Below, one piece after another: positions 33,906 to 45,523 of a DNA stretch of 64,000 bases. The stretch spans positions 84,702,278-84,766,277 of the forward strand of contig CM043967.1 in NCBI GenBank assembly GCA_014529385.2, given 5' to 3'. Each line of letters begins with the position of its first letter. The first letter of the stretch is position 1. The stretch is from Adiantum capillus-veneris. Its lineage: Eukaryota; Streptophyta; Polypodiopsida; Polypodiales; Pteridaceae. Both the position numbers and the translations under genes were made by a program. Below the pieces are notes generated by a model. That model saw only the letters and a list, made by a program, of their open reading frames with translations. It was not told the origin of the DNA and ran no database searches.

Positions 33906-35504
33906 TTACCCAAGCATGGCATAGAGGAGATCCTTTGTGGTGAGTTTGGTGAGTCTCCTCCTCTTGGATTTCAACCAAGGTAGCTCTGGGAGGATCTTGG
34001 CGGTTATTCTTTTGTGGACAAGCGCAGTACGCATGCCCTTGTTCCCGCACTTGAAACACCGGTTATCCTTGCGATAATGCTCAAGCTCTTCAGGAGAGAG
34101 TTTTTTTTTACCTTTGCAAACTCCCTTCTCTTCAGCTTTGTTGGAGTTGCCCTTAGGAGATTTTTGGACATTGTCCTTCCCCTTAGGCTCATTGGAACCC
34201 TTGTTTTCCATGGGCTTATTATTTCTTTTAGCCCCTGTTTGGAAATTGATTCGAGAGGCCACCATAGTATGGTGTATTACCGCCGATATGGTACATGGCC
34301 TTTCGGAGTTGACATACTCCGCCATTTCTTCGGTTAAGCCCGCACAAAATTGTTGCTTTGGCTCTCCAAAATCCAACTTTTTGAAGACAGTGGCTTTGAG
34401 TTGTAGGTCCCAAAACTTGTCTACATATTTGTGGATGGATTCATAGGGAGAGAGCTTTAAGCTTCGCCATTAGGTGAGTACTTTGTCTTTGGTATCGGTG
34501 GCCAAAAACTGCTTCATAATGGAATCTCTTAAAGCTTTCCATGTTCGCGGAGCTTCACCGTTGGCTCGTAGGATAGACCACCATTGCCTGGCGGACTTTT
34601 GAAAGTGCATAGCTACATGGTGTAGCTTAGAGTACTCCGTGAAGCCCTCATCTCCAAACGCCGCATTAAATTGTTGGATAAAGGCCAAGACTATGTCCAT
34701 AGCACCAAAGGTGCCATCATAGGTAAGGAAAGAGATACTCTTCCCTCCCTCTTTGAACTTCTTGAGCTTGGATTACCTCTTCCATGCGGCATAGGATTTC
34801 CTATGGCCTCTTCTTTTTGATGGTTCAAAGGTTGCACCATTAGTTTCTTCAGATGGTGAAGAATTTGAGGAAGGTGGAGAAGAGGGTGACCTCTTTCTCT
34901 CCTTTTTCTTGTCTTGATCTTCGTCGTGTTCACCATCACTTTCATAAGAGGAAGAGGATGAAGAAGATGGAGAAGAGGGTGTACTCTTTCTCTCCTTTTT
35001 ATTCTCTTGCCTTTTATCACCCCTGTTTGAATTATGGTGTGGAGAAGGGTGCGATGGTCTTCTCCGCTTTGGTAGTGATGGAGAGCGTTTAGCCCGCCGT
35101 CTTCGTGGAGCCATCTCCGCCGAGGTGGCGGGAGACTCACTTCTTTCTCATTCCTTCGATGGAGGCTCTTGAGTTCTCCTTTGGGAAGGAGATGCATCAT
35201 CAAGAAGTAAATTCTTGAGCCTTTCGTATGGATTCTCTTCTTCTTCCCGAATCGGAGAGAGACCTCTTTTGGAAGTCTCGCAAGGAGGCTTCCTAGGTGT
35301 TCTCTTGTCATAATGGTGAGCTTGGAGAATCCCGTGAGCACGGAGCTGCCGTTGCACTTCACTTTGGAGAGATGGATTTCCCATGGCTTGTTGAAGCCTA
35401 GAAACAAGATAGTTAACAAGCATCAGAGCATCATTAGTAGCTTGCTCATTAGCAAAATCAAAGTTATGAACATTAATTTCACTCTCTTTATTATTGTTAG
35501 CCAT
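33906..35504 (-). pseudogene. Element A gag
   Basis: Starts MANNNKESEINVHNFDF at 35504, then a Leu/Gln-rich helix, a long Arg/Ser/Glu-rich low-complexity part (about 35110-34790), a capsid part (34700-34470: FIQQFNAAFGDEGFTEYSKL...QKSARQWW), a C-terminal helix part and a zinc knuckle near 34080-34030 (CFKCGNKGHAYCAC, read through a shift). At least three frame changes break it. Element C has a homologous gag with clear differences, so A and C are sister families. Confidence 0.8.
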
Positions 35505-35892
35505 TCTAACAACTTTTAGGTGTACTTTGGCACTTCAAGCCCTAGTTGCTACTCCTCTTTACCCCTTTAGAAAAAGCACTCAAGCTACTGTACCCGTGGC
35601 TCGAATACCATTAATTGCAAGGAATAGAAGAGAGGGTTGTTCAACACCAAAACAAAACCGGCTCCTGTCAAGCTTCTAATAGCTCAATAGTGGTTAAGCC
35701 GTAGGCAAGCCCCGTAGGACTCCACTATTAAGACCATAGCTCTCGACGGTGATGCCCCGTTAACTGCACGAAGGCAGGTGCACTGCAGGGCTGAAAAATC
35801 CCTATTCTACTTACTCACAGGCAATTAATAATACCAACCATTTATAGCTAGCTTGAGGTCCTCCCTTCTTGAGCAAGAAAAGAGAAACCTTG

Positions 35893-35906
35893 TGCTCTGA
35901 TACCAA
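35893..35906 (-). promoter_or_regulatory. Element A primer-binding site
   Basis: Plus-strand tgctctgataccaa. On the minus strand this is TTGGTATCAGAGCA, the perfect initiator-tRNA-Met-type site, touching the 5' LTR edge at 35907. Confidence 0.9.
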
Positions 35907-36636
35907 TGTAACATTTAATGGCCTAAAAACTTGTGTGTAGCGGAAATTAGCATGAACATAGTGGGCATTTCATTATAATAAATTCCTAATGAGAATTACA
36001 AGAGTGCTTGGGTGGAGAGAGAGCAACAAAAAGCATAACACCTAGTTAGATAGCATGAACAATACTTTCAAAAGAGAGAGAAATTAAGCTATTGACAACA
36101 GTTGAGGACTGGATTTGCATGGAGCCATCCCCCCTCTAAAAGGCTTTGTATTATGGTTTCTCCCATCAAGAGAGACATTGTACAATACAATTCTTTGTGA
36201 TCCTTCAAGACTAGCTAGTGCAATGAAGATGAAAACTTCATGCACTAAGCAAAACACTTAGCAAACACAACATCACTTATCCCCGGTCTCAGACCCAAGA
36301 CCTCACACACCTTCAAAGATGGTGAGAGCTAGCAGGGTATGAGAGTAGATTGAGAGGAAGAAGGAGTATTCTTACTAAGAAAGATGTACATCTCCTCACA
36401 TAATCACTCATATTAGCATAGCTTAGCTTAGTAATTAGCATGGTAGAGGAGATGAGCATGCATTGAAGCTTGGATCTTGGTTGGATTTGCATCACAAAGC
36501 CAGGAGTTGTTGGTGTAGGCCTCCCTTCTCACAAGCTTGGAGTAGGTGGTAAGCTTTCCATTAAAGCTTGAGAAGGAGAGAGAGTCTTCTTTACTTCACA
36601 CATGAGACTCTGTGTGAGTGTGTGTGTGATAATGCC
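35907..36636 (-). mobile_element. 5' LTR of element A, truncated
   Basis: Aligns from TGTAACATTTAATGGCC with the left 730 bp of the 3' LTR (23519 onward), with a few small differences (for example a gap of a few bases near 36127). It ends at 'gataatgcc'. The next bases (ccatggtgcccctagg) match gypsy protease sequence instead (compare 33649), so over half of the LTR has been lost at this junction. Confidence 0.85.
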
Positions 36637-38293
36637 CCATGGTGCCCCTAGGATAGCATCCTTATGTTGGAGAGGAGAGATAAAGAAGTCTTCTTTGTCG
36701 ACATAGCTTTAGACGTGAAACCTCAACTTCCCAATCAAGGGAGTAACAGAGGCTTGCTGTCCCTTGAAAGCTGCATCGGCAGTTACAGCATCTCCCATCT
36801 CAAAAGCTTGAATGCCCAACTTGGTGGCCAACTCTATTGATATGAAGTTGTAAGTAGAGCCAGGGTCAAACAAGATGAAGTTGTGAGTAGAGCCTGGGTC
36901 AAACAAGATGAAGGCATCATGCTCCCTTACCTTTCCCCAAACATAGGAGAGGTGTGATCCTTTGCAATGAGCATCCTCTTTTGGAGCTTCGATAGTGTAA
37001 GCTCTAGGAATCTCATTGCGAGCATTTCTTTTGGGGCAAGAACCATAACCATGTCCTTGCTCTCCACACTTAAAACATTTGTGATCCTTGCAAAAAGTTT
37101 CAAGCTCTTCAGGAGAGAGTTTATTTTTACTTTTGTAAAGACATTCCGTCTAGCCTCTTGTTGGAAATTGATGCGCGAAGCAACCATGGTATGGTGGATT
37201 ACTTCGCTGATAGAACTAGGCTGTTGAGAGTTGACATACTCGGCCATCTCTTTAGGTAATCCCGTACAGAATTGTTGCTTTTGCTCGGTGAAGTCTATCT
37301 TTTGAAAGACAGTAGCCTTGAGATGTAAACCCAAAACTTGTCCACATATTTGTGGATAGAATCATGAGAGAGAAGCCTCAAACTCCGCCATTGGGTGAGC
37401 ACTTTGTCCTTTGCATCCCTTGCAAGGAATTGCTTCATGATGAAAACTCGTCGAGTTTTCCATGTCTTTGGGGATTTGCCGTTGCCACGAAGGCTAGCCC
37501 ACCTTTGATGAGCCGATTTTTGGAAGTGCATAGCTACATGACGTAGCTTGGAGGACTCCATGAATCCCTCGTCTCCAAAGGTCGCATCAAATTGTTGGAT
37601 GAAGGCCAATACTTTGTCGGTAGCACCAAAGGTGCGATCATAGGTGAGAAAAGAGATACTCTTTCCTCCCTCTTTGAACTTTTTTAGCTTTTGTGACCTT
37701 CGCCATGTAGGGTAAGATTTACAATGTCCTCCCCTCTTGTATTCTCTAGGAGAATAGCCATAGCTTTCATTGGTAGAGGAGGAAGGTGAAGAAGAAGCAG
37801 AAGAGGGTGACCTCTTTCTTGCCCTTTTCTTCCTTTGTTTCCTCTCTTCCCTTTTGGAGTGACGAGGAGAAGGACTATGGGTTAACTATTTCCTCTTGGG
37901 AGGAGTTGGCGATCGTTTAGTCCACCTTCTTCGTGGAGCCACATCTTTGGAGGAACTTAGGGATTCATTACTTTCTTGATCATTGGATTCCTCCTCTCGT
38001 ATGGGAGAAAGTCTTCTTTTGGGGGTCTCATCAAGAGGCCTCCTAAGCTTTCTCTCCTCTTGGAGAGAAAAAGAAATCCCATAAGCACGAAGTTGTTGAG
38101 TAACTTCGGCTTGCAAAACAGGGTTGCCCATAGCTTGTTGCAACCTAGTAACAAGATAATTAACAAACATGGGAGCATCATCATTAGCACCTTCATGTGC
38201 AAAATCAAAGTTATCAATGTTCATTCTACTCTCTTGGTTATTGTCAGCCATGTTAATTAAACTTATGTGTTTACTTAGTGTATGCTTTGGCAA
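36637..38293 (-). pseudogene. gypsy element C, gag and protease fragment
   Basis: Minus strand. Gag begins MADNNQESRMNIDNFDF (ATG near 38251), with pieces at 38293-37886, 37609-37295 (FIQQFDATFGDEGFMESSKL) and 37334-36927, a CCHC-like cysteine cluster near 37080-37040, then a protease start at 36906-36709. The protease active-site segment is present twice in tandem. Everything downstream (RT, integrase, 3' LTR) is gone, replaced by the truncated LTR of element A at 36636. Frame breaks occur in the gag. Confidence 0.8.
36844..36909 (-). repeat. 33-bp tandem duplication across the protease active site
   Basis: Two 33-bp units (36844-36876 and 36877-36909) differ at two bases. Each encodes FDPGST-[HY]-NF, the catalytic Asp motif, so the frame is kept while the active site is doubled. 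Confidence 0.85.
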
Positions 38294-38649
38294 TTCAAAA
38301 CCTTATTACTACTCCTCTTAGCCTTTGGAAATAGGCACTTAAGTATCTACACCCACGGCTCGAATTGGTTAATTATAGAGAGTAGTGGAGTGGGTCTAAC
38401 ATAGTGAATGTGCCAAGTGATAGCTCCTTTTGGATTTCTTATGGATCAATAATGGTAAAGCCGTAGGCAAGTCTAAGAAGATTCCACTATTAAAACCAAA
38501 GCTCCTGAGGTGTACACCATATCCCACATAGTGGGCTCAACAAAACCGATAATAGATCCCAGTCCCACTTACCCTAATGTAATTAACAAATCAACCATTA
38601 ATAGGCTACTTAAGGACCTCTCTTCTTAAGCAAGAAAAGAGAAACCAAA

Positions 38650-38663
38650 TGCTCTGATACCAA
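38650..38663 (-). promoter_or_regulatory. Element C primer-binding site
   Basis: tgctctgataccaa on the plus strand, the same perfect initiator-tRNA-Met-type site as in element A, next to the LTR edge at 38664. Confidence 0.9.
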
Positions 38664-39372
38664 TGTAATGGGAATGGCCTCTATGAACTTTGAGATAACA
38701 GAATTAAGAAAGTTAGAGTGAGCATTTATGTGAGATTACTTTGAGAACATAGGGGGTGAACTTAATTGATGGTAGCAACATAAACATAATACTTAATTAA
38801 CTTGGCATGGACAATACTTTTGCAAGAGAGAGAGTATTAGAGAACATGACAATAATTGAGGACCAGATTTACTTGGAGCCAGTCCCCCCTCCAAAAGGTG
38901 TTTGTAATATAGATTCTCCCTTCAAGAGAGACTTTGTTACAATACACTCTCTGTGTTCTTTGTGACCTTGGTGATGCTATGAAGATGGAAAGATTCATGC
39001 ATCATGAGCTTAACATAAACTTTTCAAAAAGCATTAACTATCCCAAGCCTCAGTCCCAAGGCCTCAAACACCTTCGAAGGTGGAGAGAGAAAGGGGGGAA
39101 TGAGGGTAGGGAAGAGGAAGAATAAACATTTCATAGGAGAAACAAATAGCTCCTCACTTATTATCATCACTCTTCTTGCTTAGCATATCATAACAACATA
39201 GTAATGAAGATGAAGAAGATGTAAAGCTTAAGCATTGAAGCCTCATTGAAGCATGGTTCTTGGTTGGATTTTCATTCCATAGCCAAGAGTGTTGGTGTAG
39301 GCTCTCCACTTCTCAACAAGATTGGAGAAGGAGATGGAGCTCTTGCACTTTGCACTCCACACAATGAGAGAA

Positions 39373-39418
39373 TGTGTGTGTGTGTGTGTGTGGGAGTATA
39401 CCCTCTCATGCAAGGTCC

Positions 39419-39469
<51 letters not shown>
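39373..39469. repeat. (GT)n and (CT)n microsatellites in LTR C
   Basis: A GT run (about 39373-39392) and, 27 bases on, a pure CT run (39420-39469). Confidence 0.95.
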
Positions 39470-39472
<3 letters not shown>

Positions 39473-39633
39473 TTATTTTATTATTTCATTTGGACATGTG
39501 TTCCCTTTTTCCTCTTTGAGAGAAAGAGCTTAATTATTTATTTTTATGTATCTAAATTTTCATTGGACCCCTTTAAAACCTAACCAATAACATTCAAGCA
39601 CATCATGAGGCCACATGTGGAGGATCATTTGAA

Positions 39634-39900
39634 CATGTGTCTTTTATGCTTATTAAGACATTTAGTTGAATTGAATACTTAAAGGACTTAGTCAATCAAG
39701 AAAGCATGTGTCTTTTATGCTTCTTAAGACATTTAGTTGAATTGAATACTTCTTAAGCATGTGTCTTTTATGCTTATTAAGACATTTAGTTGAATTGAAT
39801 ACTTAAAGGACTTAGTCAATCAAGAAAGCATGTGTCTTTTATGCTTCTTAAGTCATTTGTTTTGAATTGAATACTTCAAGCCTTAGTCAATCAAGGATGG
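39634..39900. repeat. Minisatellite in LTR C, four units of about 53-72 bp
   Basis: Units begin catgtgtcttttatgctt at 39634, 39705, 39758 and 39829. Units 1 and 3 are almost the same (71 bp). Unit 2 is shortened to 53 bp by loss of its end. Unit 4 is diverged. The alternation of long and short units suggests a higher-order duplication. Confidence 0.85.
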
Positions 39901-40337
39901 ACGTTCATGCCTCTTCTCTTGAGAATTTATCTTTGAATTTAACATTTCAAAAAACTTAGTCATTTAAGCATAAAAATCACCTTAAGCTTTGGGCAAGGTT
40001 CCCACAACTACTTTAAGCATCTTAGCACCTTATGCTTGGGTACGATTCCCACCTCGAGGTTAGCCCTAGCTTGCGTAAGGTCAAAGGACTTTTTAACACT
40101 AACTTTTGGAGGTCTTTAATGAAGCTAACCCTAAGATCTTTTAACCTCCATTAGGTAGCATTGCTCTTTGACAGACCATCTCTCATTTGGACCCCTTTCC
40201 CATTGGCCCCGTGTTGAGATAGATCCGTAAGCACATGTCTATATTCTAACCCTTGTTCCCATTTATTATCCCACATTAAATGATCATTTTAATATGAGAA
40301 AATCATTTGGGTTGGTTAGATATTAGATTTTATGACA

Positions 40338-41608
40338 CTGATGGATGCAGGTTATTCAAAGAAAGAATATTTAGATAGAGTAAAAGTAAAGTTAGATCAT
40401 GAATTTGGAGATTTGTTTCCTAACTCTACAGTCCACGAGCCCTGTGAGACAGACATGCAATCCCTTTGACAGTGAAACAGGTATCAAAATCAAAAAATTG
40501 AAGGGAAACTTACAAGGGAAGTGCCCGTACTTGTAGTTGGGGTATCTACATTTCAAAAGACTGGCATGTCTAAAGAAATTTTTCCAAATGTATCTTTCAA
40601 TGAGGTGCAAACTGCATTGGGTGGAGTAAAGGAGTATATTGAACAACAAGCAATGGATTTTACCCTGTTGAGCAAGGAAAATGAGGGATTGCACAACGAG
40701 TTGAAGAAGATCAAAGAGGGTGCACTTAAGGAAAATAAGACTCAATTTGAAGTGGAAATTTTACAGTAGTAGGGTAGGAAGTTGACTGATAGCCAAGAGC
40801 TCATGAAACACGAATTAGCCTCTTATAAGCAGTTAGCAGTGTACAGAGAAAAGACTTCACAAAGAATTGCACAGTGCTAGGTGTGTTACAGGGGTATTTG
40901 ACTGAAATGACAACTCTAAATGCTACACCTGAGAGTAATAACATGGTTTTATTGAATAGAGTTACAACATGCAAAAGAGTGGAAGAAAATATCAGGCAAA
41001 TGGCAGAAGAAGGGCTAGATGTAGAAGGCTAGTATTTAGCTTCAGCTGATTGGAAAAAAATGAAGATTGAGATAATGGAGTACATGAAAGGAGTGTGGGA
41101 GAAGATCAAACTCAGAATGTATGATGTGGTTAGTAAACCATATCAGATTTTTGTAGAAGAAGAAGCCAAAGAGGAGAATTTGTTTGTGCAGAGGCAATTT
41201 GATGAACTAAAGAAGAAGTATGAGGAATTGCAGTTGCATGGGAGCAATAGAAAAGTCATCAACCTAGACAAGTGATTACTCAAAGTGATATTGTAATGCT
41301 GGAGCAAATTGAAACTAAAGTTCAAGAACAGTTAGCTGAAGGCGCAATCACAGTTCCAATTGCAATTGCAATAGAAGAAGCAGGTGTTGCTTCAATAGTT
41401 TAAAGATCCAATATTGTCTATTGTGGATGAGATGAAAGCACTTGAAGCTGAAGTGGATGCAGGATTTTGTAAAGATGGTAAGGAAATTGCAGCAGAAGGG
41501 GAAAGTTCAAAGTAGCCTGAAGATAAAGATCATCTTGATGTTGATGTTTTTGATCAAGGGATGGGTTCTCAAAATGTTTGAGAAACATTGCCCACCAGGA
41601 GTGCCAGA
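40338..41608 (+). pseudogene. Unidentified retroelement-like coding remnant with coiled coil
   Basis: Plus-strand pieces in broken frames: a short stretch with GYSKKEYLDRVKVKLDHEFG near 40350-40410, a piece at 40521-40769, and another at 41060-41275. The last two are rich in Glu, Lys and Leu with heptad-like spacing (LLSKENEGLHNELKKIKE; FDELKKKYEELQLHG), so a coiled coil is likely. It lies directly before the LTR at 41609, as the 3' end of an element would. I know no family for it: an extra frame after pol or a captured host fragment are both possible. Confidence 0.4.
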
Positions 41609-41995
41609 TGTTAGTGCCTGATTTGTCAGGGCACTTACTTTTTTATTGTAACTAAGGTCTTAGATGTAAGCCTTAGGGTTTTTTTTTTACACAAGCAGTT
41701 TATGCCTAAGTAGTTTAAAACATTCGAGTGGTCATATGGCGTGTAATAGTTTTTGGATGTAACCGACATGCACTTTTTAGCAGTTCCCTGTAGTCGTACT
41801 GTTGTTTTTTCTCTGTAGCTCAATGGTGATGATGAATATACAGTGAATGCAATACATTCTAATCTTCATTATGGTGTTTCTTCTTCATCTACTCTGTAAT
41901 TTTGTGATTAAATGTGCAGTCTCCTGCCTCGTTTATCTCTACACTACTGCATCATTCTTGTATTGATTACCTGTTAGGGCTGTGAGCCCCTAATA
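41609..41995 (+). mobile_element. LTR (family TGTTAG...), plus orientation
   Basis: 387 bp, the inverted counterpart of 13815-14193. It begins TGTTAGTGCCTGA and ends GAGCCCCTAATA, where the other copy ends CTAACA. It contains an A/T-rich middle and a pyrimidine-rich U5-like end. No matching 5-bp flanks (ccaga / gacca). It is most likely the 3' LTR of the remnant to its left. Confidence 0.6.
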
Positions 41996-42699
41996 GACCA
42001 CACATATGAACTTTGAGTATACCTGCTAGCTTGGGTGACTTGGCAACATTTGCTCAAGCTATCAATTGATCTACTGCTGAAAATATGCATAACAAACCTA
42101 ATAGAGAGCCTAGAAGTAAGTGACTACAAGTGGCCAAGCTCACACAAAAATAGAGTGGGGACGGGGATGTTAGAAAGGATATTGAGGTATTTGGGCACGT
42201 ACACAATGAATTGCATAAATGCAAAGCTTTGATCTTGAATCCAAGTGGGAAGGCAGGGGATTGGTATAGGACCTTAAGGATGGAATAGAAAATGTTCAAA
42301 CATGTGATGGAGAATTGACCACCCTTGGCCTGGACGGATTCACCTCGAGTTCCTGTATTGATGCCTGTCCCACCTATTGAACAACTATCACAACACATGG
42401 TTCCTAGGGCCCAAAATGTTGCTCAAACTACACCGATACCATCTCCAATGGTAGGACCGTAGCCCCCGCATCCAAGAGTCACCCCTGTGAATCATATGGG
42501 TTGTGAGATATCTAGTTCTTGTTTGGAAGGCTATGAGGAAGATATAGACCCTACTATTGCCTATGGGATGGATGCATTTGAAGAGTGTCCACAATACTAC
42601 ATGGAGGACTATTGGGGACAAGTCAAACCTGTTTATCAAGTAACTATTCTTGCAGCAAGAGGCCAAAATATCAATCTCACTGCCAAGAGACCACCTCTT

Positions 42700-42860
42700 C
42701 AATGCTATGACTGTGGAGGTCCACATCGTGTAGCTGAGTGTCTGATAGACTACAAAAGAATGCCACACTAGTGCATACCAATCAAGGGAGAACATCTACA
42801 ATGCAGATACATGTGTAATTGATGTGGCATAGATCATTTGATTGCCCAATGTCCTAATAA
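42700..42860 (+). pseudogene. gypsy-2 zinc knuckles
   Basis: CYDCGGPHRVAEC near 42702-42740 is C-x2-C-x3-H-x4-C, one residue shorter than usual. About 75 bases on, CN-stop-CGIDHLIAQC (about 42813-42855) is a second knuckle with an in-frame TGA after its first cysteine. Two knuckles in tandem match the nucleocapsid end of gag. Confidence 0.65.
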
Positions 42861-43885
42861 TCCAAATGCCCCAAGGATCACGCCATTGAACTTAATTGAA
42901 ATTATTGAGACGCCATCACAAAGTACACCAGTGGTACGAGTAAATGTACTCACACGATCTATGCTCCAAAACCAAAATTATATTCTTGAAGAAAGGGACA
43001 TGGCATCAATTGCCCAATCCAAGAAAAAGAAGAAAACACAAAGGAAGATATCACACAAGGTAACAAAGTCAAACCCCAGTTCAAAGACTAACATAGGAAC
43101 TGGTGATGACCTCGCGTATATGAACGACACTGAAAATGATTCTGATTTAGGTGAGAATATGGAGACTAAAATGACCATTAGAAAAGAAAAAAACAAGGAG
43201 GATCATGATTAGCCATAATGGACACAACCCATGGAACATAGGAAGAAGATTTGAACTAACCCAAACCCTAAAGACGAGATCAAGTGAGTCAAGCAATTAA
43301 GAAGTTTGGTAGATGAGACCCAAAGGGAGCTAGAACCAACACCTAGGAAGATCCAAATTACCGACACAATGTTTCCTACACAAAATCAACCTCACAAAGA
43401 CCATAGACCACTAGCCATACCTAGTGTCATCCAAGAAGAAAGTGACTTTAAGTCATTGGGAAGTGGGCGTACTTCCTGCTTGTTGAAGAGAATGTTTACA
43501 GAGGTATTACTTGACCCTATTGAAGAAACAAAAATCCTATCTTCCCTATGGCAAGGGACTGAAGCCCAAAAATTTTCATTAAATATTTCCAAATTGATGG
43601 ATTTCATGGCTTCAGAAGTTAGAACCACCATCATGTCTAAACTATATGGAGACCCGGAGCTATTCCTAGCTCTTTGAGATTTCCTCAATGAAGAACTGAA
43701 GATCGGGTTACCACAATTCTCACCGATAGATAGGTCTAATGAAGTGCCAATAGAGGAGGAAACCTTAGATCCGCAACCCAACCTGGATGAGAACTCTGTT
43801 GTTGAAATACCTGTCAACAAGTTAGGATTGTCCTTTAAGGCGATGAATCCAATGCGACCTACCAATCACTACCAAAGGATTAACT

Positions 43886-44167
43886 ATGAAGGGAATCCTT
43901 GATGGTGGCGTTGTGGTAAGCATTGTAACTAAACATTATTGGGAATCTATGGGGAGACCTCACGTTGGTACTATAAACATAGTGGTAAAGATGGCCAATG
44001 GGACCGTCGTTAAACCTATTGGGATGCTTGAAGATCTCAAGATTAAGATCCTTGGACACAAGGTAAGGCACACCTTCATTGTTATGGATTTTTCGAAGCA
44101 CACTATGTCATTTAAAATGATCTTAGGATGCCCTTTCATGAGGGAAGTAAAAATGGTGCATGACTGA
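43886..44167 (+). pseudogene. gypsy-2 retropepsin
   Basis: 93 codons with ILDGGVVVSIVTKHYWESMG (DGG at 43901-43909), a 'VKMANGTVVKPIGMLEDLKI' strand and ILGCPFMRE at the end, which corresponds to the ILGRPFL flap end of the Asp-Gly-Gly protease group seen also in gypsy-1. The open frame covers the whole fold, but no other domain of the element is intact. Confidence 0.65.
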
Positions 44168-45523
44168 TCTAAAAATCATGTCTACTTACAGCTCTAAGAC
44201 TCTGTCATTTGAGTTGATCTTGTGACTTGTTGAGCACATCCTCTAGGAAACATTTAAAATTGACCATCTATCTAACACCACAATTCAGTCAGCCCCACTG
44301 CAGAATTGTTACATGTGTAAAAAGGACACCGATGCTAGGGAAGATTCCCCTTATATGGATGTTCTACCTGGAACGGTTGAGTCTGACAATGTGGGTTGAG
44401 TCCACCTAGCGGCAACCATAGACACTTGGGAAAATAGAGGGAAGACTTGGGTAACACCTGAGGTGAACGAAGTGCCACAACTCGTACCTTCAAATATGAT
44501 AGGAACAATGCATATAGATTTTGATGACCTACAAGATGAAGGCTTGACTGACATTGGAACCAGTAGCATCTCAGAAGACTATAGCCCACACGATTCGAAG
44601 TCGGAATCATCAGTTGAAATTGACTTTGAATACAAAGAATCTGAGCTAAATCTTGGTACAAATGTGGGGACAAACCATTCAAGGCCCGATGGCACCCTAT
44701 ATGACAATCTATCCTGGAGAGGAGAAGACACGAGTAACAATTCATCTAGTGACTCTGTGCTAGAGACCTACCATAATAAAAAATTAGACAAGAGGAGTAA
44801 GAAACATAAGAGGCGATGATATCAAGAAAATATACGTGCTAGGATAAATGAAAAGAAATCTATCGCAAAATGGCTTATTTATATGGGGACATGTGATGCT
44901 CATCACCTAGCTCAGGAACAATGAAGTCAAATGAAGCTTCTAGCTCTTCATGTAGTTCATCTACGAAAATACAAGCTTTGACACAACCTCCGTCTACCAT
45001 TGTACAAATCCACACAAAAACAAAAGACTCCGTACTTCCATTTATGAGTTCATCACCTGAAGCAACTTCTTGAGTAAGATCATGGGAGAGTACCTTACCA
45101 CCCTTACAACATGATGAATCACCTAAGGTGGCATAATCCCATTCGTCAAAATCTTCACCCATCACAACTTGGAACAATTGGTTTCAAAAGGTGACGACAA
45201 CTTTCCAAAAGGTATGATCTACCTAAGTAAGGGGGGAGTATTTACTAACAATCATTATTCGATTGCTTCCCTCTTAACCTTCTTCCCACACCCCATAACT
45301 TCCAAATCTTAGGGAATGTATATATATAGTCCTATACTAAAGCAAATTAAATTCAAAAAAAAAAAAAGAGGATGAAAACAATAAATGAGCAAGAGCGACT
45401 AGCAACAAGAGTGCACCCTATCGGATCCAACACATATTTCAAATGCACCATGTCACATCAAGCAGAACAAGAAACAACCCTCATGTTTTAGAGACCTAAC
45501 CAAATCTATCTATCTTCTCAGAG

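Larger units (their letters stand above)
23519..36636 (-). mobile_element. gypsy element A (chromovirus-like), split by a copia insertion
   Basis: A minus-strand element in the order 5' LTR (35907-36636, truncated), primer-binding site, gag, protease, RT, RNase H, integrase, chromodomain-like tail, 3' LTR (23519-24618 continued at 29808-30271). Its left edge sits inside the RT of element B, in the sequence 'aagtttat'. The equivalent RT sequence is unbroken in A itself near 32750. The right edge is lost: its 5' LTR stops at about 36636 and continues directly into the protease of element C, so no target-site duplication can be checked. Several frame breaks make it non-autonomous. Confidence 0.85.
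38664..40337 (-). mobile_element. 5' LTR of element C (1674 bp)
   Basis: From TGTAATGGGAATGGCC to ...TTTTATGACA. It is related to the LTRs of A and B in patches (for example the cccccctccaaaagg block near 38887 and the ends) but largely different. It contains (GT)n and (CT)n tracts and a minisatellite. The following five bases are ctgat. The partner LTR is absent, so no duplication can be tested. Confidence 0.8.
42000..45240 (+). mobile_element. Degenerate gypsy fragment (gypsy-2): gag to protease
   Basis: Plus-strand pieces of gag/protease type without RT or integrase. A possible polypurine tract (taagtaaggggggagtatt, about 45222-45241) closes the segment, and beyond it the expected TG of an LTR is not clear. 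Between 44170 and 45220 only short acidic, Ser-rich pieces occur (44463-44819 reads DDLQDEGLTDIGTSSISEDY), likely linker remnants. The minus-strand open frame at 44875-45177 is a shadow. Confidence 0.5.

Noticed and set aside
36601-36640. Normal insertion boundary for the right end of element A
   Set aside because: The LTR stops in its middle with no TG/CA end and no duplication, so this is a recombination or deletion junction.
39625-39900. CRISPR-like repeats
   Set aside because: Units are contiguous and lack unique spacers. It is a minisatellite in a plant LTR.
44875-45177. Minus-strand 100-codon acidic frame
   Set aside because: It lies opposite Ser-rich plus-strand gypsy linker sequence, has no motif and no splice context, and so is probably a shadow.
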